Positions 16,850-24,662 of a stretch of 52,777 bases of DNA are shown here, piece after piece. The position numbers and the translations under genes were made by a program. Within the stretch, counting starts at the first letter, position 1; every line of letters begins with the position of its first letter. Under the pieces are notes generated by a model. The model saw nothing but the letters and a program-made list of their open reading frames with translations, had not been told where the DNA came from and searched no databases. The DNA comes from Rhodococcus phenolicus (GTDB lineage Bacteria > Actinomycetota > Actinomycetes > Mycobacteriales > Mycobacteriaceae), in NCBI RefSeq assembly GCF_001646785.1, contig NZ_LRRH01000066.1, positions 1 through 52,777 on the forward strand. The letters run 5' to 3'.

Positions 16850-18580
16850 ATGGTCAGGCCGGTGTCGTTGCGTTCCGTCGTGCCGGTCGTCTACAGCCTC
16901 GCGCTGGCGGTCGCGGTGCTCGGTCCGTTGCTGTTCTCCCCCGGCCACCTGCTGTTGCGCGACGCGGTGAGCACCCCCCGGTCGTTCCTCACCGATTCGG
17001 CGCTGGGCATCACCGATGCCGCTGCCCGCGCGGTGCCGCAGGACGCACTGCTCGCCGTCGTGACCGTCCTCGTCGACGGTGGTACAGCGGTGGCCGCGCT
17101 GCTCGTTGCGGCGCTGGGGGCGGCGGGCTGGGGCGCGGCACGTCTGACCGCGACGCTGCTGCCGGACCGCGCGGGGCTGCCCGCACAGCTCGTCGCGGCG
17201 ACCGTGGCGGTGTGGAATCCGTACGTCGCCGAGCGGCTCCTGCAGGGCCACTGGAGTCTGCTGATGGGATACGCGGCGCTGCCCTGGGTGGTGTGCGCGG
17301 CCGTCGCGGTGCGCGAAGGACAGCGATGGGGCTGGTGGGCGCTGGCGGCGTGGCTCGCGGCGGCGGGCCTGACACCGACGGGTGCGTTACTGGCGGCGCT
17401 CACGACGCTGGCGGTGCTCGCGGCACCGGGCGGCACCACCGGGAGATGGCCGCGCGTCGCGGGCGGGGTGGCGCTGAGCGTCGCCGCGTCGGCGCCGTGG
17501 CTGGTCGCGACCGCGGTGTCGGGCGGCGGCTCCGGTGCCGACCCGGCCGGGGTCGCCGCGTTCGCGGCGCGCGCCGAGCCGTGGCTCGGCACGCTCGGAT
17601 CACTCGCCGGGCTGGGCGGAATCTGGAATGCGGACGCGGTGCCCGGGTCGCGGACGACACCGTGGGCGCTCGCCGGCACGGCGGCGCTGCTGGTCGTCGT
17701 CGCGTGCGGGCTGCCCGCGCTGTGGCGACGACGGGAACCGGTGACGGTGACGCTGGCGGTGCTCGCCGCGGTCGCGGTGCTGGCCCCGGCGCTCGCGGCC
17801 ACCCCTGCCGGCCTGGAGACGGGCGAGTGGTCCATGCTGCACGTGCCCGGCTCCGGGCTGCTGCGCGACACCCAGAAGTGGGTCGCGGCGGCACTTCCGC
17901 TGTATGCGCTCTCCGCCGGCGCGGGCGTCGGATGGCTGCGGGCCCGGGTCGGGGGACGGGAGCGTGCGTGGGCGACCGCGGCGGTGGTCGTCGTACTGGT
18001 CGCCACTCCCGATCTGGTGTGGGGTGTCGGCGGCGAGATGCGGCCCGTGCGGTACCCGGCGGGGTGGCAGCAGGTCGCCGGGATCGTGACAGCGGACGAC
18101 GGGGATGTGGCGGTGCTCCCGGCCGGTATGTTCCGGCGGTTCGGGTACAGCGGCCGCGCGGCGGTGCTGGACCCGGCGCCGCGGATGCTGCGCGCCGACG
18201 TGTTGCAGACCGGGCAGCTGATTGTCGCCGGGGGCACGGTCGCGGGTGAGGGCCGCCGCGCCGGCGAGGTCGAGGCGTTGCTGCTGGGCGGCACGGACCC
18301 GGACGAACTGGCCGCGCGCGGCGTCGGGTGGGTACTGGTCGAGCACGGCACGCCCGGTGAGCTCGGTGACTCCCGGCGCACCCTGGATCGGCTCGAACTC
18401 GTGCACACCGATGCCGATCTGAGCCTGTACCGGGTGCCCGGCGTGACCGGGGAAACCGCCGATCGCGGTGCGGCGGTCGCCGCGCACGTGCTGTGGGCGC
18501 TGCTACTGACCGGCGGCGCTGTGGGCGGGCTCGCGGTCCGGCTGCGTGGGCAGACCCGCGCTGCGCGGGAACAGACCTGA
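16850..18580 (+). CDS. Large polytopic membrane protein, Rv0226c-like (probable GT-C fold)
   Basis: 576 aa with roughly 11-13 transmembrane helices from residue 10 to about 400, then a soluble extracytoplasmic-looking domain (about 400-540) and a last helix. Residues such as WNPYVAERLLQGHW after the third helix and the overall layout resemble GT-C membrane glycosyltransferases, but I see no definite catalytic DxD/ExD motif in the expected first loop, so the activity is unproven. It corresponds by position to Rv0226c. Translation probably starts at ATG 16850 on a leaderless transcript. The 3' end overlaps the convergent GT4 gene by 78 bp. A role in envelope glycan assembly is inferred from neighbours only. 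Confidence 0.78.
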   Translation: MVRPVSLRSVVPVVYSLALAVAVLGPLLFSPGHLLLRDAVSTPRSFLTDSALGITDAAARAVPQDALLAVVTVLVDGGTAVAALLVAALGAAGWGAARLTATLLPDRAGLPAQLVAATVAVWNPYVAERLLQGHWSLLMGYAALPWVVCAAVAVREGQRWGWWALAAWLAAAGLTPTGALLAALTTLAVLAAPGGTTGRWPRVAGGVALSVAASAPWLVATAVSGGGSGADPAGVAAFAARAEPWLGTLGSLAGLGGIWNADAVPGSRTTPWALAGTAALLVVVACGLPALWRRREPVTVTLAVLAAVAVLAPALAATPAGLETGEWSMLHVPGSGLLRDTQKWVAAALPLYALSAGAGVGWLRARVGGRERAWATAAVVVVLVATPDLVWGVGGEMRPVRYPAGWQQVAGIVTADDGDVAVLPAGMFRRFGYSGRAAVLDPAPRMLRADVLQTGQLIVAGGTVAGEGRRAGEVEALLLGGTDPDELAARGVGWVLVEHGTPGELGDSRRTLDRLELVHTDADLSLYRVPGVTGETADRGAAVAAHVLWALLLTGGAVGGLAVRLRGQTRAAREQT

Positions 18581-19720
18581 GACCCGTCGCCCCTCGGCCG
18601 TCGCGGTGAGCACGTCGAGCACGCCCTCACCTGTTGCCGCCCAGGAGAATTCGCCGGCGCGGACCCGGGCCTTGCCTCCGAGGTCGCGGCGACGGTCGGC
18701 GTCGTCGAGCAGTTCGGCGACCGCCTCGGTGAGCTCGGGCGGGGAATCGACGAGCAGACCGGTGACCCCGTCGATCACCGAATCGGTCAGGCCCTTCGAG
18801 CTGCGGTAGCCGACGGTGGGGACACCGTGCTGGGCGGCTTCGACGACGGCGAGCCCCCAGCCCTCCTTGCGGGACGGCATCACGTGCACCCACGCGCGGG
18901 CGAGCAGGTCGTGCTTGCGGTCCTCGGGGACGTGCCCGTGGAAGGTGACCGCGTCGGTGATACCGAGGTCGGCGGCGGCGTCCCGCAGGTTCTGTTCCCA
19001 CCATCCGCCACCTATGACGTCCAGGTGCAGGCCGGGCACGCGCTCGCGCAGCGCGGCGACGGCGGCGAGCGCGTCCTCGATCTGCTTGTGCGGCACCAGC
19101 CGCGAGAGCACGCAGATGCTCGGGTGGGCGGTCCGGGTGTGGTCGTCGCCGGGTTCGACGGTCGCGGGAACGGGGTCGATGCCGTTGCGGACCACGGCGA
19201 TGCGGTCGTGTTCGACCCCGAGGGTGCGCAGTTCGTCGGCGGACGGGAGCGAGACGGTGAGGTACTGGTTGCGGCGGTGCACCCGCGGCGAGAGTGTCGA
19301 TTCGATCCACCAGCCGAGGCGGGCCATCACGCGTCCGGCGACGGGCCACTGCTCGCGGTGGCAGTGGTGCACGAGCACCGTCGAGGGCGCGCCGGCGACG
19401 AACCGCGCGAAGAACGGGATGCCGTTCTGGGTGTCGATTACCGCGTCGGGACGCAACCCGCGCAGCGGTCCGAATCCGAGGCGGCCGGCGGCGATCGCCG
19501 CGAGCGCCCGCGGATAGACGGTGAGGCGGCCACCGCCGCGGCTGATGGTGATGCCGTCGACGGTTTCGCGTTTCGGGGCGCCCGGGTAGGCGGCGGTGCG
19601 GAAGGTGACGGCCACACCGCGAGCAGCGAGCTGGGCACCGACCTGTTCGAGGTAGCGCTCGCTGCCACCTCCCTGCGGGTGCCCGCTGTCACGCCAGCAG
19701 AGCAGCAGAACCTCCCGCAC
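18503..19720 (-). CDS. GT4-family glycosyltransferase (Rv0225-like)
   Basis: 405-aa cytosolic retaining glycosyltransferase with the GT-B two-domain fold. The N-terminal domain carries GHPQGGGSERYLEQ (acceptor/donor loop after strand 1). The C-terminal nucleotide-sugar domain has LSRLVPHKQIEDAL, MPSRKEGWGLAVVEAAQHG (the E-x7-E motif of GT4) and GVPTVGYRSSKGLTDSV. Substrates are unknown; position and family match Rv0225, next to Rv0226c. GTG 19720 is preceded by GAGGGGGG at 7 bases. The conserved domain ends near residue 385, and only a non-conserved tail overlaps the neighbouring gene. Confidence 0.88.
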   Translation of the reverse strand: MREVLLLCWRDSGHPQGGGSERYLEQVGAQLAARGVAVTFRTAAYPGAPKRETVDGITISRGGGRLTVYPRALAAIAAGRLGFGPLRGLRPDAVIDTQNGIPFFARFVAGAPSTVLVHHCHREQWPVAGRVMARLGWWIESTLSPRVHRRNQYLTVSLPSADELRTLGVEHDRIAVVRNGIDPVPATVEPGDDHTRTAHPSICVLSRLVPHKQIEDALAAVAALRERVPGLHLDVIGGGWWEQNLRDAAADLGITDAVTFHGHVPEDRKHDLLARAWVHVMPSRKEGWGLAVVEAAQHGVPTVGYRSSKGLTDSVIDGVTGLLVDSPPELTEAVAELLDDADRRRDLGGKARVRAGEFSWAATGEGVLDVLTATAEGRRVSGLFPRSAGLPTQPDREPAHSAAGQ

Positions 19721-19791
19721 GTGGCGACCCCCCTCGGATTCGGTTCGCCCGCGACCCGGGCGAACGTGCGTGCTGCGACTGTATCGGGGAA

Positions 19792-19806
19792 CACACTAAC
19801 GGTGTG
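19792..19806. promoter_or_regulatory. Palindrome upstream of the GT4 gene
   Basis: CACAC-TAACG-GTGTG, 15 bp, about 72 bp before the GT4 start codon. Possible operator; no partner is known. Confidence 0.3.
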
Positions 19807-19814
19807 ATCGCTCG

Positions 19815-19842
19815 GTACCCGGCGGGGGTTACCGCCGGGTAC
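19815..19842. terminator. Hairpin after the MFS gene
   Basis: Perfect 11-bp arms GTACCCGGCGG / CCGCCGGGTAC with a six-base loop, 20 bp beyond the MFS stop on the minus strand. No T-run. Confidence 0.55.
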
Positions 19843-19861
19843 GGGCACGGCACGCGCGGGA

Positions 19862-21160
19862 TCAGCGTGCGATCGAACCGGTGTGCGCGGGTTCGGGCGC
19901 GTCGGCGGCGCCGGGAAGATCCGAGCGGCTGTTGCCGAGCACGAGAATCAGGCTCGCCGCGGCGACCGCGGCGCCGGCCAGGAACAGCACCGGATATCCG
20001 ACACCGGGCAGGGCCTGCACGACGATCGCGAGTACCGCGGGCACCGCGAATCCGAGGTAGGTCAGCGAGTAGAACACCGCGGTCAGGCCGGCGAGGTCGT
20101 CGGGCCCGGCGATGCGCTGGATCTCCTGCAGACCCGACACGAGCGCCAGTCCGTAGCCGCAGCCCAGGATCGCGGATCCCGCGATCGCGAGCGGCACCGT
20201 CAGCCGGTCCGCCGCGACCGCGCCGGCCGCCATGCCGACGACCAGAACGATCAGCGCCACCACCACGGCCCGGGCACTGTGCGGGGTGTCGATGCGGCGA
20301 CCCAGTGCCTGGATCCCGAATCCGCACCCCAGCGCGACGACGCACAGCAGCGCCGAGAACGCGACGGGTTTCCCGCCGGAGCGGTCCGCCATCAGTGCGG
20401 GCATCACGGCGTAGGCGCAGCTCGCGGCACCGAACACCCACGGGGCGACCGGAGCGATGACCATCCGGAACCGCCGGTGCGCGGCGGCCGGGATCTTCAG
20501 GTCCTCGATCAGCGGACGACGCTCCCCAGACGGGGTCGCGGCACGTGTTTCGGGGGCGGCGGCGACCGCGAGTCCGGCACCGAGCGTGATCATCAGGTGC
20601 AGGATGTAGGCGAGGCCGCTCGGCCACGGCGCCCATTGCGCGAGCACACCGGCGGCGCCGGCGCCGATCGCGAATCCGGCGGTCAGGCTCATCGCCGCGC
20701 GGCGGGCGCCCGATCCGACGGCCGCGCGGATGTCCCACGGCCCTTGCGACAGTTCCTTGACCCAGCTGCCGCCGACCGCCATGCCCAGGCCGAGGGCGAT
20801 GCCGCTGAGGATGCGGCCGAGGACGAGCAGCACCGCGCTGTCGGCGCCGAACGCGAGCACGATCGAACCCGCCGCCGCGACGAACGGCGCGGGCAGCATG
20901 AGCGGCCGGCGGCCGAGCCGGTCCGACAGGGGCCCGCCGAGCAGCAGCGCGGGCACGATGCCCAGGACGTAGGCGAACAGGAAGACGTCGACGACGACCG
21001 GTGAGTATCCGTGGTCGAGCCGGTACATGACGAGCAGCGGCGTGAATTCGTTGCCGCCCCACGCGACCGCGAACATCGCCGCGGCGACGAGCGCCCAGGG
21101 CGCGATCCGCCGCCGGGACGCCGCCGATTCCTCGGTCTCGTTGTCCGTTTCGACGCTCAT
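19862..21160 (-). CDS. Major facilitator superfamily transporter
   Basis: 432 aa, 12 predicted helices. The MFS motif A is present after helix 2 as GGPLSDRLGRRPLM near residue 78, and an RILSG segment in helix 4 supports the family. It begins with a charged cytosolic stretch (SVETDNETEES). ATG 21160 overlaps the stop of the GntR gene (ATGA), so the regulator and transporter form one operon and the GntR protein probably controls the transport substrate, which cannot be read from sequence. This pair is not part of the conserved envelope order I recall for mycobacteria and looks like a local insertion. Confidence 0.85.
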   Translation of the reverse strand: MSVETDNETEESAASRRRIAPWALVAAAMFAVAWGGNEFTPLLVMYRLDHGYSPVVVDVFLFAYVLGIVPALLLGGPLSDRLGRRPLMLPAPFVAAAGSIVLAFGADSAVLLVLGRILSGIALGLGMAVGGSWVKELSQGPWDIRAAVGSGARRAAMSLTAGFAIGAGAAGVLAQWAPWPSGLAYILHLMITLGAGLAVAAAPETRAATPSGERRPLIEDLKIPAAAHRRFRMVIAPVAPWVFGAASCAYAVMPALMADRSGGKPVAFSALLCVVALGCGFGIQALGRRIDTPHSARAVVVALIVLVVGMAAGAVAADRLTVPLAIAGSAILGCGYGLALVSGLQEIQRIAGPDDLAGLTAVFYSLTYLGFAVPAVLAIVVQALPGVGYPVLFLAGAAVAAASLILVLGNSRSDLPGAADAPEPAHTGSIAR

Positions 21161-21819
21161 CGCGCCTCGCCTCCGTTCGTGAGCGGCAGTCCGTGGACGC
21201 GTCGCATGTGGATGTCGTCGGCGGCCGCGAATCCGTCGGCGTCGCCTGCCTCGACGAGGCCGACGAGCCCGGTGTGGTCGTCGATGATCGAGTTCAGCTG
21301 CAGCGGATCGCGGACCAGCGACCGCGCGGTCATGCGTCGCTGGCGTTCGCGCAGCCCGACGTAGAAGTCGACGAGCAGCGGATTGCCGGCGGCTCGGACG
21401 ATCAGGCCGTGGAAGTCGGCGTCGAGCCCGCTGAACACGGTGACGTCGCCGGTGCCTGCGGCCTCACGCTGCGCGTCGAGGTTGGCACGCAGAGCGCGCA
21501 CGAGTTCGGTGCGGGCAGCGCCGGAACCGCGGGTGACGACCCGGACCGCGTCGGCCTCGAGGAGCAGCCGGGCCGCGACGACGTGTTCGGCTTCGCCGTC
21601 GGCCACGGGTACGACCAGCGCGCCGCGTTTCGGATACAGCCGCATCCAGCCTTCGGTTTCGAGGCGCAGGAACGCCTCGCGGACCGGGGTGCGGCTCGTT
21701 CCCATCTCGGCGGCGATCTCGCCTTCGCTGATCAGTTCGCCTCCGGGCAGGGCGGCGGACAGGATCCGCTCCTTGACCTCGCGGTAGACCTGCTCGGCCG
21801 CTGAATGCAACTTAGACAC
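21157..21819 (-). CDS. GntR-family regulator (FadR subfamily)
   Basis: 220 aa. The N-terminal winged helix (residues 7-72) contains VYREVKERILSAALPGGELI and GTSRTPVREAFLRLETEG, the GntR signature. The C-terminal all-helical FCD domain has the metal-ligand pattern with DADFHGLIVRAAGN and DDHTGLVGLVEAGD. It is the first gene of an operon with the MFS transporter (ATGA overlap). The start is GTG 21819; AT-rich TATAAAT lies just upstream with no ribosome binding site, pointing to a leaderless mRNA. It is divergent from the methyltransferase gene. Confidence 0.88.
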   Translation of the reverse strand: MSKLHSAAEQVYREVKERILSAALPGGELISEGEIAAEMGTSRTPVREAFLRLETEGWMRLYPKRGALVVPVADGEAEHVVAARLLLEADAVRVVTRGSGAARTELVRALRANLDAQREAAGTGDVTVFSGLDADFHGLIVRAAGNPLLVDFYVGLRERQRRMTARSLVRDPLQLNSIIDDHTGLVGLVEAGDADGFAAADDIHMRRVHGLPLTNGGEAR

Positions 21820-21840
21820 AAGATGTATTTATACGCTATG
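21812..21840 (-). promoter_or_regulatory. Promoter and imperfect palindrome at the GntR start
   Basis: TATAAAT precedes GTG 21819 by about 7 bases. An imperfect 13-bp palindrome, ACACAAGATGTAT (9 of 13 symmetric), covers the start codon, where an autorepressor could bind. Confidence 0.35.
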
Positions 21841-21892
21841 CGAACGAGTTCGTCGCTCTCGGGGGGTGGTCGGTGCCGCTCGCCGGCCCCAT

Positions 21893-21898
21893 TAAGCT
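21893..21898 (+). promoter_or_regulatory. Leaderless -10 box of the methyltransferase gene
   Basis: TAAGCT ends 8 bp before GTG 21907; no ribosome binding site. Confidence 0.45.
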
Positions 21899-21906
21899 GG
21901 CGTCTC

Positions 21907-22686
21907 GTGTCCGACACTGCCCCGTCCCGCGTCGCCGGGCGCTTCGCCCGCCGCGCGACGCTGCGCCGTTCCGTCGGCCTGCTCGGCAGCTTCCGGTTCG
22001 AACAGACCGCGCCCGAGGTGTTCTACGGCGGCGTCGCCCGCGACACCGTGGACCTCATCGGCGACCTCCATGCCGGCCTGACCGGCCGGGACCTGTCCGG
22101 CACCACCGTCGTCGACGTCGGCGGCGGTCCCGGCTACTTCGCCGAAGTGTTCGACGCCGTCGGCGCCCGGTACGTGCCGATCGAGCCGGATCCGTCCGAG
22201 ATGCACGCCGCGGGCCTGCAGGTGGGCGGTTCGATCCGCGGGTCCGGCCTGGCGCTGCCGGTGCGCACCGGGTCGGTGGACGTGTGCTTCTCGTCGAACG
22301 TGGCCGAACACGTCGCGCAGCCGTGGGTGATGGCCGACGAAATGCTCCGCGTCACCCGGCCCGGCGGCCTGATGGTGCTGTCCTACACGCTCTGGTGGGG
22401 CCCGTTCGGCGGTCACGAGACCGGGCCGTGGCACGCGTTCGGTGGCGAGTACGCGGCCCGGCGCTACGCCCGGAAACACGGCCGGGAGCCGAAGAACCGC
22501 TACGGCGTCTCCCTGTTCGAGGTGGGTTGCGCGGACGGTCTGCGCTGGGCGCGCAGCACCCCCGGCGGTGAGCTGCTCGCCGCGTTCCCCCGCTACCACC
22601 CGCGCTGGGCATGGTGGCTCGTGAAGGTCCCGGTGGTCCGAGAGTTCCTGGTCAGCAACCTCGTGCTGGTGCTGCGGCGGAACTGA
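21907..22686 (+). CDS. Class I SAM-dependent methyltransferase (Rv0224c-like)
   Basis: 259 aa. The SAM-binding motif I is VVDVGGGPGYFAEVF near residues 65-80. Motif II/III is seen in DVCFSSNVAEHVAQPWVMADEMLRVTRPGG. The C-terminal part is basic and Trp-rich. The open frame extends upstream, but GTG 21907 gives a start (VSDTAPSRVAGRFARRATLRRS) like that of the mycobacterial homologue at this locus and follows a TAAGCT box at leaderless distance. The substrate is unknown; its constant place beside Rv0225/Rv0226c-type genes suggests an envelope lipid or glycan. Confidence 0.85.
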   Translation: MSDTAPSRVAGRFARRATLRRSVGLLGSFRFEQTAPEVFYGGVARDTVDLIGDLHAGLTGRDLSGTTVVDVGGGPGYFAEVFDAVGARYVPIEPDPSEMHAAGLQVGGSIRGSGLALPVRTGSVDVCFSSNVAEHVAQPWVMADEMLRVTRPGGLMVLSYTLWWGPFGGHETGPWHAFGGEYAARRYARKHGREPKNRYGVSLFEVGCADGLRWARSTPGGELLAAFPRYHPRWAWWLVKVPVVREFLVSNLVLVLRRN

Positions 22687-22720
22687 CATCGTGACGCGGG
22701 CACCGCGCACGGTCGCCCGC

Positions 22721-22726
22721 TACTGT
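22721..22726 (+). promoter_or_regulatory. Leaderless -10 box of the ROK gene
   Basis: TACTGT ends 8 bp before ATG 22735; no ribosome binding site. Confidence 0.5.
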
Positions 22727-22734
22727 CGAGCGCC

Positions 22735-23619
22735 ATGACCGCACTCGCTCTCGATGTCGGCGGCACCAAACTCGCCGCCACCCCCGTCGGTGACGACGGC
22801 ACCCCGCTCGCCCCGCTGAGCGTCCCGACCCCGCCGGCCGGTGTGTGGGACGCTGCGGTGGCGCTGCTGCGCCGCGCCGCGGGCGACCGGACGATCACTG
22901 CGGTCGGGATCGCCAGCGCAGGCCCGGTCGACACCACCGCGGGCACCGCCTCGCCCATCAACATCGCCGAGTGGGCGACCGGTTTCCCGCTGGCCGACGC
23001 GGTGCAGGCACTGTTCCCGGACGCGCGGGTCCGGCTGATCGTGGACGGCGCGGCCGCCGCCCTCGGTGAGCAGCGGCACGGCGCGGGACGCGGCACCGCG
23101 GACCTGCTGAGTGTGGTCCTGTCCACCGGGATCGGCGGCGGACTCGTCCTGGACGGCCGGGTCAGGACGGGTCGTTCCGGCAACGCCGGACACGTCGGGC
23201 ACATGACCTCCGCCTTCGGCGTCGACCAGTGCGCGTGCGGCGCGACCGGCTGCATCGAGACGGTCGCGAGCGGCCCGGCGACGGTGCGCTGGGCGCGCAG
23301 GCACGGCTGGACGGGTACCGACGCGGTCGCGCTGTGCGCCGACGCGGCCGCCGGGAACCGGACCGCGGCCACCGCACTCGAACGCGCGGGCACAGCCCTC
23401 GGCCAGATCCTCGCGTCGGCGGCAGCGCTGACCGATGTCGGCCTGGTAGTCGTCGGCGGCGGATTCGCGCAGGCCGGGCCGCCGTTGTGGGGTCCGATGC
23501 AGGCGGCGGCGACACGGTACGCGCGGTTGTCGTTCCTGCACGAGCTGCGAATCGTGCCGGCCGAGCTGGGTTCGCTCGGCACGCTCACCGGCGCGGGAGT
23601 GCTCGCAATCGAGCCCTGA
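22735..23619 (+). CDS. ROK-family sugar kinase
   Basis: 294 aa. The N-terminal phosphate-binding motif ALDVGGTKLAA (residues 4-14), the second phosphate loop STGIGGGLVLDG, and the zinc/ROK signature GHVGHM...CACGATGCIE identify a ROK kinase rather than a repressor, since no helix-turn-helix precedes the domain. The catalytic Asp is retained in LIVDGAAAALGE, although the usual N-D-A-N reads V-D-G-A. It phosphorylates a hexose such as glucose or N-acetylmannosamine; the substrate is not determinable. Expressed from its own leaderless promoter. Confidence 0.88.
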   Translation: MTALALDVGGTKLAATPVGDDGTPLAPLSVPTPPAGVWDAAVALLRRAAGDRTITAVGIASAGPVDTTAGTASPINIAEWATGFPLADAVQALFPDARVRLIVDGAAAALGEQRHGAGRGTADLLSVVLSTGIGGGLVLDGRVRTGRSGNAGHVGHMTSAFGVDQCACGATGCIETVASGPATVRWARRHGWTGTDAVALCADAAAGNRTAATALERAGTALGQILASAAALTDVGLVVVGGGFAQAGPPLWGPMQAAATRYARLSFLHELRIVPAELGSLGTLTGAGVLAIEP

Positions 23620-23675
23620 CCGTCGCGCAGATGCGAAATACTTCTCGGGAGGTCGCAACCCGGACGGGGAGCCCG

Positions 23676-24569
23676 ATGACACCCTTCCAGCGCTACATCG
23701 CCGAGGAGATCGCCGTCGACCACGCCGACGGCCTGCTGTCACGTCGGGAGGCGCTGCGTCGGCTGGGCCTGCTCGGCATCGGCCTGGCGGCGGCGTCGTC
23801 GCTGCTCGCGGCGTGCGCACGGGACGAGTCACCGCCGAGTACCGGGCCGGGCACCCCCGCGGCGCCGCCCCCGGGTTCCGCCGACACGGTTCCGACTCAG
23901 GAGATCACCTTCCCGGGTCCGGACGGCCGCACGATGCAGGGGGCGTGGGCCGACGCCGCCGACGCTCGCGGGGGTGTTCTGGTCATACACGAAAACAAGG
24001 GCCTGAACGATCACATCCGCTCGGTCGCCGGACGTTTCGCCGGTGCGGGCTACTCCGCGCTGGCGATCGACCTGCTCTCCGAAGAGGGCGGCACCGCGTC
24101 GTTCGCCGATCCGGCCGCGGCGACCGCAGCGCTGAGCGCCGTGCCGCCGGAACGGTTCACCGCCGACATGAAGGCCGCGGTCGGGGAACTGTCCCGGCGG
24201 CTGCCCGGCCTGCCGCTCGAGGCGGTCGGCTTCTGTTTCGGCGGGGGGATGACCTGGCTGCTGCTCGCTTCCGGTGAGCCGCGCCTGGCCACCGCGGTCC
24301 CCTTCTACGGGCCGCTGCCCGAGGGCGCGGACTTCTCCGGGTCGCGGGCGGCGGTACTCGCGATCTACGCGGAGAAGGATCAGCGGGTCAACGCGACGCG
24401 GGATGCCGCGACCGCGGCGCTCGAGCGGGCCGGGCTCGTCCACGAAGTGGTGACCTTCACCGGGGCCGACCACGCGTTCTTCAACGACACCGGACCGCGG
24501 TACGACCCGGCAGCCGCGGCGGAGGCCTATCGGCTGGTCCTGGAGTGGTTCGAGCAGCATCCCACCTGA
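23676..24569 (+). CDS. Exported dienelactone-hydrolase-family protein with Tat lipoprotein signal
   Basis: 297-aa alpha/beta hydrolase of the DLH family. Catalytic Cys in GFCFGGGM, Asp in IYAEKDQRVN and His in ADHAFFND reproduce the DLH Cys-Asp-His triad. The N-terminus carries a twin-arginine-like stretch (SRREALRRLGLLG) and a lipobox LLAAC, so the protein is probably exported folded and lipid-anchored. This differs from classical cytosolic dienelactone hydrolases of aromatic degradation. ATG 23676 is chosen because MTPFQRYIAEE matches the family start and GGGGAG precedes it. An ATG at 23631 is in frame. The natural substrate is unknown. Confidence 0.85.
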   Translation: MTPFQRYIAEEIAVDHADGLLSRREALRRLGLLGIGLAAASSLLAACARDESPPSTGPGTPAAPPPGSADTVPTQEITFPGPDGRTMQGAWADAADARGGVLVIHENKGLNDHIRSVAGRFAGAGYSALAIDLLSEEGGTASFADPAAATAALSAVPPERFTADMKAAVGELSRRLPGLPLEAVGFCFGGGMTWLLLASGEPRLATAVPFYGPLPEGADFSGSRAAVLAIYAEKDQRVNATRDAATAALERAGLVHEVVTFTGADHAFFNDTGPRYDPAAAAEAYRLVLEWFEQHPT

Positions 24570-24606
24570 TCCCGCATGCCGGTCCCGGGACTCCCTTCCG
24601 TAAACC

Positions 24607-24620
24607 TGAAACGTGTTCTA
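24607..24620. promoter_or_regulatory. KstR-like operator before the phosphotransferase-aldehyde dehydrogenase operon
   Basis: TGAAACGTGTTCTA matches every fixed position of the published KstR motif TNNAACNNGTTNNA. It lies about 45 bp before the GTG at 24663. KstR is the TetR repressor of sterol catabolism in Rhodococcus and Mycobacterium. From memory, the M. tuberculosis homologue of the downstream aldehyde dehydrogenase (Rv0223c) is in the KstR regulon. Confidence 0.65.
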
Positions 24621-24662
24621 GTGTTCTAGGTCACTGGAGCGGGATACCGAAGGGAGGCTCGG

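Noticed and set aside
19862-21819. Mobile insertion carrying the GntR-MFS pair
   Set aside because: No transposase, terminal repeats, target duplication or clear base-composition shift; simple operon insertion or lineage difference is enough.
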